A stretch of 64,000 nucleotides of DNA from Mesobacillus maritimus (GTDB taxonomy: Bacteria; Bacillota; Bacilli; Bacillales; Cytobacillaceae). Below the pieces are notes generated by a model. It did no database searches and had not been told where the DNA came from. It saw nothing but the letters and a program-made list of their open reading frames with translations. Both the position numbers and the translations under genes were made by a program. The DNA lies in NCBI RefSeq assembly GCF_019749255.1, contig NZ_JACWFH010000007.1:124001-188000 (forward strand), written 5' to 3'. Shown piece by piece: positions 17,414-26,553 of this stretch; the first letter of the stretch is position 1; each line of letters starts with the position of its first letter.

Positions 17414-19837
17414 ATGATGAGTAACAATGCAAAGGAAACTACCATACAAATTACTGGCATGACCTGTGCGGCTTGTGCGGTCAGAATTGAAAAAGGTTTA
17501 AAAAAAGTGGAAGGGGTAGAAGAAGCCACAGTCAATTTGGCTTTGGAACGTTCCTCTATTAAATATGACCCATCGGTGACAAATGTAACGGCTTTAGAAC
17601 AAAAGGTGAAGGACCTTGGTTATGATGTCGTTACGGAGAAATCTGAATTTGAAATTACTGGAATGACTTGTGCTGCCTGCTCAACTAGGGTTGAAAAGGG
17701 ATTAAATAAGTTAGCAGGAGTTTCGACCGCTAACGTCAATCTTGCTCTTGAAAGGGCAACAGTTGAATATAATCCTTCCTTAGTTTCAAAAGGAGATATT
17801 ATTAAAAAGGTAGAGGCATTAGGATATGGAGCCCATATTAAGGAAGAGGACAATAACCAAGAGACGGCAGATTATCGCCAGTTGGAAATTGAAAAACAAA
17901 CAGGAAAGTTTATCTTTTCGACCATTCTTTCGCTGCCGTTGCTATGGGCGATGGTTGGACATTTTTCGTTTACTTCCTTTATATATGTTCCTGATATGTT
18001 CCTAAACCCATGGGTTCAATTTGCATTAGCCACACCTGTTCAATTTGTGATAGGAAAGCAATTTTATATTGGCGCCTATAAAGCATTGAAAAATAGAAGT
18101 GCAAACATGGATGTACTTGTGGCACTAGGGACTTCTGCTGCCTATTTCTACAGTCTGTATTTATCGATTGCTTCCATTGGATCGAATGCCCATATGGTTG
18201 AGCTCTATTATGAAACAAGTGCTATTCTGATAACGTTGATTTTATTAGGTAAATTATTTGAGGCGAAAGCAAAAGGCCGTTCTTCAGAAGCGATTAAGAA
18301 ATTAATGGGATTGCAGGCGAAAACAGCGATTATCGAAAGAAATGGAATCGAACAAGAGGTATCCCTTGAAAAAGTAGTTGTCGGGGATATTGTCCATGTT
18401 AAGCCTGGTGAAAAAATCCCAGTTGATGGCGTGATTGTCGAAGGGCAAACAGCAATCGACGAATCCATGTTAACAGGGGAAAGTGTTCCTGTTGATAAAA
18501 AGCCTGGTAATGAAGTGATTGGTTCGACGATTAACAAAAATGGCTTTTTAAAGATTGAGGCAACGAAGGTGGGCAGGGATACTGCACTTGCCCAAATCAT
18601 TAAAGTGGTTGAAGAGGCACAAGGTTCAAAGGCACCCATTCAGCGACTTGCAGACCAAATATCTGGAGTATTCGTTCCGATTGTTGTTGGGATTGCTATA
18701 GTCACATTTTTAGTATGGTACCTCTGGGTAGTACCTGGAGATTTTGCTAATTCATTAGAAAAAATGATAGCTGTGTTAGTTATTGCCTGTCCGTGTGCGT
18801 TGGGACTTGCAACACCAACATCGATTATGGCAGGTTCTGGTCGTTCAGCGGAATTCGGCATTCTATTTAAAGGTGGAGAGCATTTGGAAATGACTCATCG
18901 GATTGAAGCCGTTATTTTAGATAAGACTGGTACTGTGACAAATGGGAAACCAGTTTTAACGGATGTGCTGGTAGCAGGTTCGTTTGAGGAAGCAGAGTTC
19001 CTTGCACTCGTTGGCTCCGCAGAAAAGCAATCAGAGCATCCACTTGCCGAAGCCATTGTTGCAGGAATTACAGATAAGCAAATTCCCCTAAAAGATGTCC
19101 AGACATTTGAGTCAATACCTGGTTATGGAATAAAAGCTACAGTAGATGGAATAGAGTTATTAGTTGGTACAAAAAAACTGATGAACAAGTATCATGTGGA
19201 GACTACAAATGTCCTAAAGAGCTTGGACGCACTTGAGCGTGAAGGGAAAACGGCCATGTTGGTCGCCTTTGATGGAGAGTTTTCCGGAATTGTTGCTGTT
19301 GCTGATACCATTAAAGAAACATCCAAAGCAGCTGTAAAGCGAATGAAAGAAATGGGTCTTGAGGTTATCATGATTACAGGGGATAATCAGCAAACTGCAA
19401 AAGCGATTGCTGCAGAGGTTGGCATTGACCATGTGATTGCCGAGGTACTTCCAGAAGGAAAAGCAGACGAAGTGAAGAAATTGCAGGCACAAGGGAAAAA
19501 GGTTGCGATGGTCGGCGATGGAATCAATGATGCTCCTGCCCTTGCTGTTGCGGACATTGGGATGGCCATCGGAACAGGTACAGATGTAGCCATGGAGGCC
19601 GCCGATATCACTCTGATTCGTGGTGATCTGAACAGTATTGCCGATGCGATATTCATGAGCAAGAAGACGATTCAAAATATCAAACAAAACTTATTCTGGG
19701 CGTTCGGATATAACACTCTAGGTATTCCTATTGCCGCATTAGGATTTCTTGCCCCTTGGCTCGCCGGGGCCGCAATGGCCTTCAGTTCTGTTTCAGTTGT
19801 CTTGAATGCCTTACGATTACAGAAAGTAAAACTATAA
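17414..19837 (+). CDS. copA: Copper-exporting P1B-type ATPase CopA
   Basis: An 807-aa Cu(I) efflux ATPase in the plasma membrane. Order of parts: two N-terminal metal-binding domains (GMTCAACAVR and GMTCAACSTR), membrane helices, the TGES phosphatase loop, the C459-P-C461 transport site in IACPCALGLA, the phosphorylated D503 in DKTGTVTNG, the HPLAEA nucleotide-domain motif and the GDGINDAPAL hinge. Length and domain count match CopA of B. subtilis. The start is one of two adjacent ATGs (17414 or 17417). It is followed closely by a small His-rich membrane protein gene. Confidence 0.96.
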   Translation: MMSNNAKETTIQITGMTCAACAVRIEKGLKKVEGVEEATVNLALERSSIKYDPSVTNVTALEQKVKDLGYDVVTEKSEFEITGMTCAACSTRVEKGLNKLAGVSTANVNLALERATVEYNPSLVSKGDIIKKVEALGYGAHIKEEDNNQETADYRQLEIEKQTGKFIFSTILSLPLLWAMVGHFSFTSFIYVPDMFLNPWVQFALATPVQFVIGKQFYIGAYKALKNRSANMDVLVALGTSAAYFYSLYLSIASIGSNAHMVELYYETSAILITLILLGKLFEAKAKGRSSEAIKKLMGLQAKTAIIERNGIEQEVSLEKVVVGDIVHVKPGEKIPVDGVIVEGQTAIDESMLTGESVPVDKKPGNEVIGSTINKNGFLKIEATKVGRDTALAQIIKVVEEAQGSKAPIQRLADQISGVFVPIVVGIAIVTFLVWYLWVVPGDFANSLEKMIAVLVIACPCALGLATPTSIMAGSGRSAEFGILFKGGEHLEMTHRIEAVILDKTGTVTNGKPVLTDVLVAGSFEEAEFLALVGSAEKQSEHPLAEAIVAGITDKQIPLKDVQTFESIPGYGIKATVDGIELLVGTKKLMNKYHVETTNVLKSLDALEREGKTAMLVAFDGEFSGIVAVADTIKETSKAAVKRMKEMGLEVIMITGDNQQTAKAIAAEVGIDHVIAEVLPEGKADEVKKLQAQGKKVAMVGDGINDAPALAVADIGMAIGTGTDVAMEAADITLIRGDLNSIADAIFMSKKTIQNIKQNLFWAFGYNTLGIPIAALGFLAPWLAGAAMAFSSVSVVLNALRLQKVKL

Positions 19838-19846
19838 GGAGAGTTC

Positions 19847-19972
19847 ATGATGGTGAAAAAATGGACGATTGCAGCAATTGTGTATTTGTTGTTCGTTATG
19901 GCTGGGTATGGAATCTATTCGGTAGCTTTACAGCATGATACTCCTACACATCAACATGGGGAGGAAGAATAA
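19847..19972 (+). CDS. 41-aa His-rich single-pass membrane peptide downstream of copA
   Basis: A small gene 9 bp after copA with its own AAGGAGAG site and a double ATG start (19847/19850). The product begins MMVKKWTIAA, has one membrane helix (about residues 6-25) and ends in a short extracytoplasmic tail rich in His and acidic residues (LQHDTPTHQHGEEE). It could bind copper or assist the ATPase, as other tiny membrane proteins do; this is inferred from position and composition. The helix followed by a His tail, the spacing and the ribosome site make a real gene likely. Confidence 0.72.
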   Translation: MMVKKWTIAAIVYLLFVMAGYGIYSVALQHDTPTHQHGEEE

Positions 19973-20009
19973 TATCTTTTAGGGTGCGCTTTGCAAAATG
20001 AAAACAACA

Positions 20010-20039
20010 AAAAATAACCTCAGATTGAGGTTATTTTTT
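20010..20039. terminator. Bidirectional terminator between copper cluster and SASP-like gene
   Basis: AAAAATAACCTCA/TGAGGTTATTTTTT with a 3-nt loop. It serves the copA side and overlaps the stop codon of the minus-strand small gene. Confidence 0.85.
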
Positions 20040-20186
20040 GTTTACTTGACGCCCACTTTTTTTCTGACTTTGTGAAGAAGAATTTCCAACTTGAAATTCA
20101 GTTCCTAATTCAATATCATTTCGATGGTCTTGCTTCTCAATTTGTTCTCTTGTTTGATTATGATGTTGCCGGCCTTGTTTTGACAT
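20031..20186 (-). CDS. Gamma-type SASP-like small protein
   Basis: A 51-aa, very hydrophilic protein starting MSKQGRQHHNQTREQ. It is rich in Gln, Asn and Lys, has no Cys or Trp, and contains ELGTEFQ, resembling the GTEF repeat unit of gamma-type small acid-soluble spore proteins (SspE), although only one copy is present. A CATACTA sequence, the consensus SigG -10 element, lies 34 bp before the start. The ribosome site is weak (GCGAG). Its TAA stop lies within the shared terminator. A forespore protein that serves as an amino-acid store is the best guess; family assignment is moderate. Confidence 0.62.
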   Translation of the reverse strand: MSKQGRQHHNQTREQIEKQDHRNDIELGTEFQVGNSSSQSQKKSGRQVNKK

Positions 20187-20219
20187 GTTTTTTCAACTCG
20201 CTTTCTAAAGGATCACTAG

Positions 20220-20226
20220 TAGTATG
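20220..20226 (-). promoter_or_regulatory. SigG-like -10 element
   Basis: CATACTA on the minus strand matches the SigG -10 consensus and would start a transcript about 27 nt before the SASP-like gene. The -35 region is not a good match. Confidence 0.45.
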
Positions 20227-20420
20227 CTCAAGTGACAGAAATTCACTTATTTTCTGAGTGAAATCATCCCCTTAAAATTGTAGTTGATCATTTGGTCCTT
20301 TTCATTTTTCGTATTTAAATTTTTTGTTTTTCAGTAAAAACAAGTTTGGACATTCACTTAGTTTGTTTGCACAAATAATATATTCATACAAAGGTCAAAT
20401 ACGTTTTAAGGAGAGAAGGC

Positions 20421-21374
20421 ATGAAAAAGGTATTGCTTTTCGGTGACCCTGGAATTGATGATGCTATTGGGATAATTTATGCACTATTACATCCGCAAAT
20501 CGACTTAATTGGGGTCGTAACGGGTTATGGAAATGTTGATGAGAAACAAGCGACAGCGAATGCAACCTATCTATTACAGTTAGCTGGGCGACCAGATATA
20601 CCAGTTATTAGAGGAGCCACCGGCCCGTTCTCTGGAGAGGTAGTCACCTATTATCCTGAAATCCACGGTGAAGACGGTCTAGGTCCAATCCGACCGCCCG
20701 AAAATTTAGTCACAAATGTCCAACGGTTTAGTGCCGTGCATGAATTGATAGAAAAACACAAAGGGGATTTGAGCATTGTTGATACAGGAAGGTCTACTTC
20801 CCTAGCTGCCTCATTTATCTTGTCTGGTGCTGAACTGCTACAGTCAGTGAAGGAGATTTACCTGATGGGTGGTGCTTTTAACTACCCTGGAAATGTAACA
20901 GGGGTGGCAGAGGCGAATTTTCATGGAGACCCAATTGCGACAGACCTTGTTTTGGAGAAGGGAAAAAACATAAGTATTATCCCTCTGAATATAACCAACC
21001 GTGCAATTGTAACCCCACAAATGATTGATACAATTGCAGCATATCAATCGAACCCTTTTTCGTCACTAATCAAACCAATTATTGATTTTTATAATGAAGC
21101 TTACAAGGATTTGATTCCTGGTCTTAATGGTTCCCCGATGCATGATTCAGTTACACTCTTTGCGATGGTGAGCCCTCAATATTTTCACTTTATTTCACGG
21201 CGAGTTAGAGTCGATACATCTGAGCTATCAAGAGGAAGGACGATTGCGGATTTTCGGGTAAAGCCTGATGATGAACCACCTGAAACACTGGACCGGATTG
21301 CGGTAGATTTTAATTATCAAGCTTTTGCCAATGACTTTATGAATATCATGACAAGAAGGATTCCGAGGTATTAA
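20421..21374 (+). CDS. Inosine/uridine-preferring nucleoside hydrolase
   Basis: A 317-aa member of the IunH family, which cleaves the N-glycosidic bond of ribonucleosides for purine and pyrimidine salvage. The N-terminal calcium-binding cluster D9-P-G-I-D13-D14 is clear, and later residues include HGEDGLG, YLMGGAF, ANFHGDP and the HDS motif near the C-terminus. ATG 20421 follows AAGGAGAG. Substrate (inosine, uridine or a modified nucleoside) cannot be fixed. Monocistronic, ended by a terminator. Confidence 0.9.
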   Translation: MKKVLLFGDPGIDDAIGIIYALLHPQIDLIGVVTGYGNVDEKQATANATYLLQLAGRPDIPVIRGATGPFSGEVVTYYPEIHGEDGLGPIRPPENLVTNVQRFSAVHELIEKHKGDLSIVDTGRSTSLAASFILSGAELLQSVKEIYLMGGAFNYPGNVTGVAEANFHGDPIATDLVLEKGKNISIIPLNITNRAIVTPQMIDTIAAYQSNPFSSLIKPIIDFYNEAYKDLIPGLNGSPMHDSVTLFAMVSPQYFHFISRRVRVDTSELSRGRTIADFRVKPDDEPPETLDRIAVDFNYQAFANDFMNIMTRRIPRY

Positions 21375-21410
21375 ATGCTTAGCTTACCTTAGGGAAAGAG
21401 AAATGCCCCG

Positions 21411-21434
21411 AGACAGTTAGCTCAGGGCATTTTC
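21411..21434 (+). terminator. Terminator after nucleoside hydrolase
   Basis: AAATGCCC..GAG / CTC..GGGCATTT stem, then TTTTC. It lies between convergent genes and may act in both directions. Confidence 0.75.
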
Positions 21435-21455
21435 ATTTGTTATTAAAATTTCTTT

Positions 21456-22094
21456 TTAGGGGAGAAGGTAGAGAACGGCAAAGAAGTGACAGACTGTTCC
21501 ACCTAATACGAACAAATGCCAAACGGCATGATGGTGTTTGAATAGTTTCCACATATAAAAAATTGCTCCAACTGTATACAGAATTCCCCCGAGAGCTAAT
21601 AGTAGCAAGGCAGTGGGGTGCAAATTGGTAGCTAGATCACTCCATGCAAAGACGATTAACCAGCCCATCACCACATAAAGGATTGTTGAAGTAAAGAGAA
21701 ATTTCTTTACGAAAAATGATTTAAAAATGGTTCCGCCGATAGCCATGCCCCAGACAACCCCAAATAATGTCCAACCTACCCAACCTTCTACAGCGAGAAA
21801 TAAAAAAGGTGTATAGGTTCCAGCAATAAAGAAATAAATGGACGAATGATCCATTATTTCGAAGAAGTCTTTTGCTCGTCCGGGACGCAGCGCATGAACT
21901 AAGGTGGAAGAGGTATATAAAAGAACCATCGTCACTCCAAATAAAGTGAAGCTGACAACATGCCAGGCTGTCCCATAGAGTGAGGCGAAAACAATTAAAA
22001 TCACAAGCGCCGCAATACTAAGAAGTGCACCGATGCCATGTGTAATTGAGTTTGATAGTTCTTCTTCTTTTGTAAATACATGAGTAGTTGCCAA
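21456..22094 (-). CDS. Hemolysin III / TrhA family membrane protein
   Basis: A 212-aa PAQR-superfamily protein with seven membrane helices. Family marks are the N-terminal EELSNSITHGIGALLSIAAL, the DHSSIYFFIAGTYTPF stretch and the C-terminal HHHAVWHLFVLGGTVCHFFAVLY, with conserved Asp and His for a buried zinc site. Bacterial TrhA proteins affect membrane energetics and fluidity rather than acting as true hemolysins. It is monocistronic and convergent with the nucleoside hydrolase. Confidence 0.9.
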   Translation of the reverse strand: MATTHVFTKEEELSNSITHGIGALLSIAALVILIVFASLYGTAWHVVSFTLFGVTMVLLYTSSTLVHALRPGRAKDFFEIMDHSSIYFFIAGTYTPFLFLAVEGWVGWTLFGVVWGMAIGGTIFKSFFVKKFLFTSTILYVVMGWLIVFAWSDLATNLHPTALLLLALGGILYTVGAIFYMWKLFKHHHAVWHLFVLGGTVCHFFAVLYLLP

Positions 22095-22317
22095 GAGTTA
22101 TCAATCCTTTCTAAACATGCTAAACAAGCAGAACTTAAGAATGTTTAGCATTTGTTACTTAAGCGTTTATGTGCTTCTACACAGTAAAAGTTAATGAATG
22201 GTCTCATTATATTCCTTTATTATTGCCTTTGCTAGTGACGTCTGTCATGGTTAGATCTCTCATAACCGTCAGCAATGTAAATGAATTTCGAAAAAATGAA
22301 TGGAGATACAACATGAA

Positions 22318-22363
22318 AATAGCCTGTTACACAGGTCTTTGATGACGAGTGTAACAGGCTATT
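22318..22363 (-). terminator. Terminator after dapA
   Basis: Perfect 15-bp stem AATAGCCTGTTACAC/GTGTAACAGGCTATT with a 16-nt loop, followed on the minus strand by TTTCATG. Confidence 0.82.
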
Positions 22364-22374
22364 GGTTGCTACTA

Positions 22375-23274
22375 TTAAGAAGTAAACATGCCTTCTTGGT
22401 TTCTTATCGGACCGACAAATTCTTTTAACATTGTTTGTTGTTCTTCCGTGAGTGGAACCATCGGTAAGCGAACGCCGCCAACTGCAACTCCGTTCATATT
22501 CAAGGCAGCTTTTACTGGTGCTGGACTAGGTGCTGTAAACAAGGCTTTAATCGTCGGAAGAAGGGTACGGTGTGTAAATGCCGCAGCTTGAATCTTTCCG
22601 TTTTTAAAGTTCGTGATCATTTCTTGCATTTCATTTCCGATAATGTGGGAGGCAACGGAAACGACACCAGTACCGCCAATTGATAACACTGGTAACGTCA
22701 TACTATCATCACCACTATATAAATAGAAATCACTCGGTGTCCTACTGATGATTTCAGCCATTGCATCTAGGTCGCCGCTTGCCTCTTTAATGCAAACTAT
22801 ATTGTCAATCTGCGAAAGTTGAACAACGGTATCAACAGATAAGTTCACAACGCTTCGACCGGGAATATTGTAAAGCATAACAGGTAGGGAAGTGGCATCT
22901 GCAATGGATTTAAAATGCTGATACAACCCTTCTTGTGAGGGCTTGTTATAATAAGGAGTGACGAGCATAATACCATCTACACCAGCTTTTTCAGCTTCTT
23001 TTGTTAAGCTTATCGAGGCTCTAGTATTATTCGAACCAGTTCCCGCGATGACAGGGATTCTTCCCTCGACCACTTCGACAACATATGTAAATAACGAAAT
23101 CTTTTCCTCTGTTGTTAGTGTAGGGGATTCACCTGTTGTACCTGCGACCACAATTCCATCTGTTCCATTTTGAATTAAATGGTTCACTAAATTCCTAGTT
23201 GCATCAAAATCAATATCTCCATTTTGATCCAATGGAGTCACCATTGCTGTTAAAACTTGGCCTAAATTTATCAT
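22375..23274 (-). CDS. dapA: 4-hydroxy-tetrahydrodipicolinate synthase
   Basis: A 299-aa class I aldolase condensing pyruvate with aspartate semialdehyde on the way to lysine, diaminopimelate and spore dipicolinate. Catalytic residues are present: Schiff-base K163 in CIKEASGDL, Y135 and R140 in YNIPGRS, and T46/T47 in GTTGESPTL. ATG 23274 follows GATGAGGAG; the frame extends upstream into the riboswitch terminator without coding meaning. It is monocistronic, away from any asd-dapG operon, and controlled by the lysine riboswitch, which supports a biosynthetic role over a sialate-lyase-like one. Confidence 0.94.
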   Translation of the reverse strand: MINLGQVLTAMVTPLDQNGDIDFDATRNLVNHLIQNGTDGIVVAGTTGESPTLTTEEKISLFTYVVEVVEGRIPVIAGTGSNNTRASISLTKEAEKAGVDGIMLVTPYYNKPSQEGLYQHFKSIADATSLPVMLYNIPGRSVVNLSVDTVVQLSQIDNIVCIKEASGDLDAMAEIISRTPSDFYLYSGDDSMTLPVLSIGGTGVVSVASHIIGNEMQEMITNFKNGKIQAAAFTHRTLLPTIKALFTAPSPAPVKAALNMNGVAVGGVRLPMVPLTEEQQTMLKEFVGPIRNQEGMFTS

Positions 23275-23334
23275 AATTCTCCTCATCCTTTTCATAAATT
23301 TTCTATTCGTGGAGAAGGACCTCAAGGGTAAACG

Positions 23335-23366
23335 CAAAAAAGCAACAACGAGGGTACGCTGTTGCA
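23335..23366 (-). terminator. Lysine riboswitch terminator
   Basis: GCAACA..CG / CG..TGTTGC hairpin. On the minus strand it is followed by GCTTTTTTGCG. It lies between the aptamer and dapA. Confidence 0.85.
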
Positions 23367-23397
23367 GTAGAAACAATCTAGTAGATATCGCTTCTGT

Positions 23398-23578
23398 GCG
23401 TAAGATAGCCCTCCATATAGTTTCCTATATGACAGTTCTGCATTTATTCAATAACAGAACCAACTTCAAGAAAAATGAGATTCTTGAAGCTTCGGCAAAT
23501 CCCCCTTTCGACAATTATCTTCGGACCCCATTATCCTCAAATTGCTTACTCTTGGTTTTTGCACCTCTATCCTCACTT
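23398..23578 (-). promoter_or_regulatory. Lysine riboswitch (L-box)
   Basis: On the minus strand the segment carries the L-box landmarks in order: GGATAGAGGTGC, AGAGTAAGC, a GGGGTCCGAAG stretch, GAAAGGGGGATTTGCCGAAGC, GAATAAATGC, the GTCATATAGGAAAC kink-turn/loop region and the closing GGAGGGCTATCTTACG. These closely match the B. subtilis lysC leader. A terminator follows, so lysine should stop transcription into dapA. About 180 nt, the normal size for this aptamer. Confidence 0.95.
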
Positions 23579-23615
23579 CAAAATGATTGAAATAAGAAAA
23601 TATGTAATTATCTGT

Positions 23616-23644
23616 AATATAACAGAATTGAGCCTAAATATCAA
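23616..23644 (-). promoter_or_regulatory. SigA promoter of the L-box dapA transcript
   Basis: On the minus strand, TTGATA (23639-23644) is 17 bp from TATATT (23616-23621). The start lies near 23609, shortly before the aptamer. Confidence 0.7.
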
Positions 23645-23892
23645 GGGAATTTCCAGAATTCTTATACATTAGAATTTTAAAGGGGTAGATGACTGCATAT
23701 TAGGGACTGAGTCATCCTTAATTATTTCCTAATTCCTTTAAGGAGTACACATTTGTTCGGTAGATTATCTTTTGGAAGGCAAGAGATAACAACTTCTAAA
23801 ATATGAAAATTCAAAAATTATTCGCGCTTTCATAAAACAAGTTATACTATAATTATAAATTAATAACTTATTAATAGAAAGGCGCTATCGGT

Positions 23893-25638
23893 ATGTTCAG
23901 TCAATTAAGAAAATGGAATACTTTACGCAACCAGATTTTATTTATCTTTATTCTTGTAATGGTGATTGTTCTACTGATTGTCAGCCTTACAACTTTAAAT
24001 CAAGTTTCTTCATTATTAAAAAATAATGCTGAAAAACAGATTCAACAAGTTGCCATTGAAGCAAACGGAAGATTTGAATCGTTATATGAACAAATAAATA
24101 TGGCGTCCAAGCTTGTGATTACAAACACTGGGGTCCAAGAACTCCTAACAAAGCAATTCGACGGGAAAGAAATAACCTTTCATGACCGTCAAAAATTAAT
24201 GACTTTTACCAATATTATTACTGCAAACTCGGATGGAGTTTTTTCTTTTCAACTATTTGCAAATAATCAAAATCGCTTGCTTCCTTTAGATGAAGAAAAT
24301 CTATTAAATAGAATTGATAAAAGTTGGATTGATCAAGCGGACAAGGCAAAGGGACGTTTAGTTTGGGTAGGGCAGGATCCAAATGATAAAAATATTTTCC
24401 TTGCACTTCGTAGAGTCAATTTAATGGAAAGGCAATACCATAATGGCGGCTATCTCTTGATTAGTATTTACCGTGAACATTTTCAATTTACGAATAAAGA
24501 CTTAACAGATGAAACCAACCAGTACTCCATCCTGTTAAATTATGATAATCAACCTATCGTCTCCAATTTCCACGGTGATATAAGCGCTATCATTAATAGC
24601 GGTCAGTCAAGCGTTCAACTAAATGAAAAGGATTATATGGTGACCAAACAATCCTCCAAAACTACAGGTTGGACAGTACTTCTTTTAACGCCCGTTAGCG
24701 CGCTCACTGACGGCATTACAGGAATCAGGACGGGAATTATTTTATCAGGAATTGCAGGCTTAATTATTTTTACGATTAGTTCCTTTTTCCTTTCGACAGT
24801 TATCACAAGCCCAATTGTTAAACTGACGAAAACAATGCAGAGGGCCGGTGATGGATCTTTGCCTTCTAATCCTAGTACGACTTCTGTTTATGAGGTGAAT
24901 GAACTTAATAGCACTTATAATCAGCTCGTGAAGGAAACAAATCATTTAATTCAAATGGTTTACCAAAAAGAAATATTGCGTAATAGAAGCGAATTAAAAG
25001 CACTTCAAGCACAAATAAATCCACATTTCTTGTTTAATACTTTGAGTGCTCTTCATTGGTCTCTTGAGGAGAAGAACGAGGAAGAATTGTCTGAGCGTGT
25101 ATTAGCAATGTCTGATCTATTTCGCTATACGATTACAAAGGAAACAGATGACGAATGGGTTTTTATCAAAGATGAGATGAAACATATTGAAGATTATATG
25201 GATATTATGGAAATGCGGTTTGGAGATCGACTATTATGCAGGATTGATGTCCCACAAGAATACCAGTTTGTTAGGATACCGAAGCTAATAATTCAACCAT
25301 TAGTCGAGAACGCCATCCTACATGGTGCAGGCAATAAACTAGGACAATGTCAAATCTCCGTTGCAGTTGAAAAGGCTGATGAGCAAACAATAATGATTTC
25401 TGTTAAAGATGATGGGCCAGGGATGGACGAGGAAAAATTGAATTCTATTCTAAAGGCTATGAAAACCGGGGAGACACTTCCACTCAATGGGAGTGGGAAA
25501 GGGATGGCTATTTCTAATGTCTATAAGCGTCTTAAGCTCTATTATCAAGAATATAGAGATACAGAACTTTCAATAACTAGCGAAATACAAAAAGGAACGC
25601 AAATATCATTTGTAATTCCTATAGATGGGGGAGAATAG
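23893..25638 (+). CDS. yesM: YesM-type sensor histidine kinase
   Basis: A 581-aa membrane kinase of the YesM/LytS-like class that pairs with YesN-type regulators to sense sugars. Order: N-terminal membrane helix (about 16-36), an extracytoplasmic sensor domain, a second helix near residues 275-300 (GIILSGIAGLIIFTISSFFL), HAMP, the His_kinase domain with H378 in AQINPHFLFNTLS, then HATPase_c with PLVENAILHGAG and DDGPGMD. ATG 23893 follows AAAGGCG. The regulator gene starts one base after its stop. The downstream ABC importer is the likely target. Confidence 0.92.
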   Translation: MFSQLRKWNTLRNQILFIFILVMVIVLLIVSLTTLNQVSSLLKNNAEKQIQQVAIEANGRFESLYEQINMASKLVITNTGVQELLTKQFDGKEITFHDRQKLMTFTNIITANSDGVFSFQLFANNQNRLLPLDEENLLNRIDKSWIDQADKAKGRLVWVGQDPNDKNIFLALRRVNLMERQYHNGGYLLISIYREHFQFTNKDLTDETNQYSILLNYDNQPIVSNFHGDISAIINSGQSSVQLNEKDYMVTKQSSKTTGWTVLLLTPVSALTDGITGIRTGIILSGIAGLIIFTISSFFLSTVITSPIVKLTKTMQRAGDGSLPSNPSTTSVYEVNELNSTYNQLVKETNHLIQMVYQKEILRNRSELKALQAQINPHFLFNTLSALHWSLEEKNEEELSERVLAMSDLFRYTITKETDDEWVFIKDEMKHIEDYMDIMEMRFGDRLLCRIDVPQEYQFVRIPKLIIQPLVENAILHGAGNKLGQCQISVAVEKADEQTIMISVKDDGPGMDEEKLNSILKAMKTGETLPLNGSGKGMAISNVYKRLKLYYQEYRDTELSITSEIQKGTQISFVIPIDGGE

Positions 25639-25639
25639 C

Positions 25640-26425
25640 TTGATTGCAAAAAATATCTTAATTGTTGATGATGAGCATAAAACAAGACAAGGTCTTCAGA
25701 AAACCTTGGAAAATTGGAATGACGGTTCTTATTCAATTCTCACTGCTGCCAACGGTGACGAGGCACTTGAAATCATTAAGAATAAGCGAATTCATATTAT
25801 GCTTACTGATATTAGAATGCCTGAAATTACTGGGTTAAAGCTCGTCAATCTCCTCAAAGAAAAGAATATGTCTCCCGTTGTAATTGTCATTTCTGCTTAT
25901 TCTGAGTTCGAGTATGCCCAAGAGGCTTTGCGGTTAGGGGTAGTTAACTATCTCTTGAAGCCGATAGGTAAAAAGAAGTTAATCGAAGCAGTAGAGGAAG
26001 CCATTCTTGTTCTGGAGAAACAGGAAAGAGCGGGAATTATTGAAAAGGTTGTGGATGACAAAATAATTCATGCCACAACGAAGAGAGAATCGACTCGAGA
26101 TACCATACGTGAAGCAATGATTTATATTGATCAACATTTAAAAGATGATATCAACCAAAAGGACGTTGCGGCTCACGTACATTTAAACCCAAGTTATTTT
26201 AGTGTTTTATTTAAGGAGCAAGTGGAGTTGACCTTTAGTGAATATTTGACGAGACGGAGGATTCAACGGGCCAAGGAATTAGTCATCTCAACCACACTCC
26301 CAATCAATGAAATTGCTGAAGAATCTGGCTATAAAACGGCAAAATATTTTATAAAAATTTTCAAGGAGTTGGAGGGCATAACTCCTAGCGCCTATAGAAA
26401 GCTAAATCGTGTTATTCCTTTGTGA
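25640..26425 (+). CDS. yesN: YesN-type response regulator with AraC DNA-binding domain
   Basis: A 261-aa two-domain regulator. The receiver domain has D10/D11, the phosphorylated D57 in LTDIRMPEITG and the KPIG loop. The C-terminal AraC domain has two helix-turn-helix units (..QKDVAAHVHLNPSYFSVLFKEQ.. and ..INEIAEESGYKTAKYFIKIFKEL..). TTG 25640 has GGGGGAG at 7 nt and starts one base after the kinase stop; an in-frame ATG 15 nt earlier lacks a ribosome site. It is shorter than the 370-aa B. subtilis YesN, lacking the usual linker. Confidence 0.9.
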   Translation: MIAKNILIVDDEHKTRQGLQKTLENWNDGSYSILTAANGDEALEIIKNKRIHIMLTDIRMPEITGLKLVNLLKEKNMSPVVIVISAYSEFEYAQEALRLGVVNYLLKPIGKKKLIEAVEEAILVLEKQERAGIIEKVVDDKIIHATTKRESTRDTIREAMIYIDQHLKDDINQKDVAAHVHLNPSYFSVLFKEQVELTFSEYLTRRRIQRAKELVISTTLPINEIAEESGYKTAKYFIKIFKELEGITPSAYRKLNRVIPL

Positions 26426-26441
26426 ATTTAGCAAAAGAAGT

Positions 26442-26473
26442 TCGCTCTTTGCCGTATAGGGAAGAGCGATTTA
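26442..26473 (+). terminator. Hairpin after response regulator
   Basis: TCGCTCTT/AAGAGCGA with a 12-nt loop, then TTTATT; a moderate terminator separating the regulators from the transporter. Confidence 0.65.
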
Positions 26474-26553
26474 TTCACAAACCTAAAAAAAGTGGTATTT
26501 TTCCTAACGGTTGTTGTCTTTTTAGTTGAGTTCTAGAGTGATAGAATTTAACT

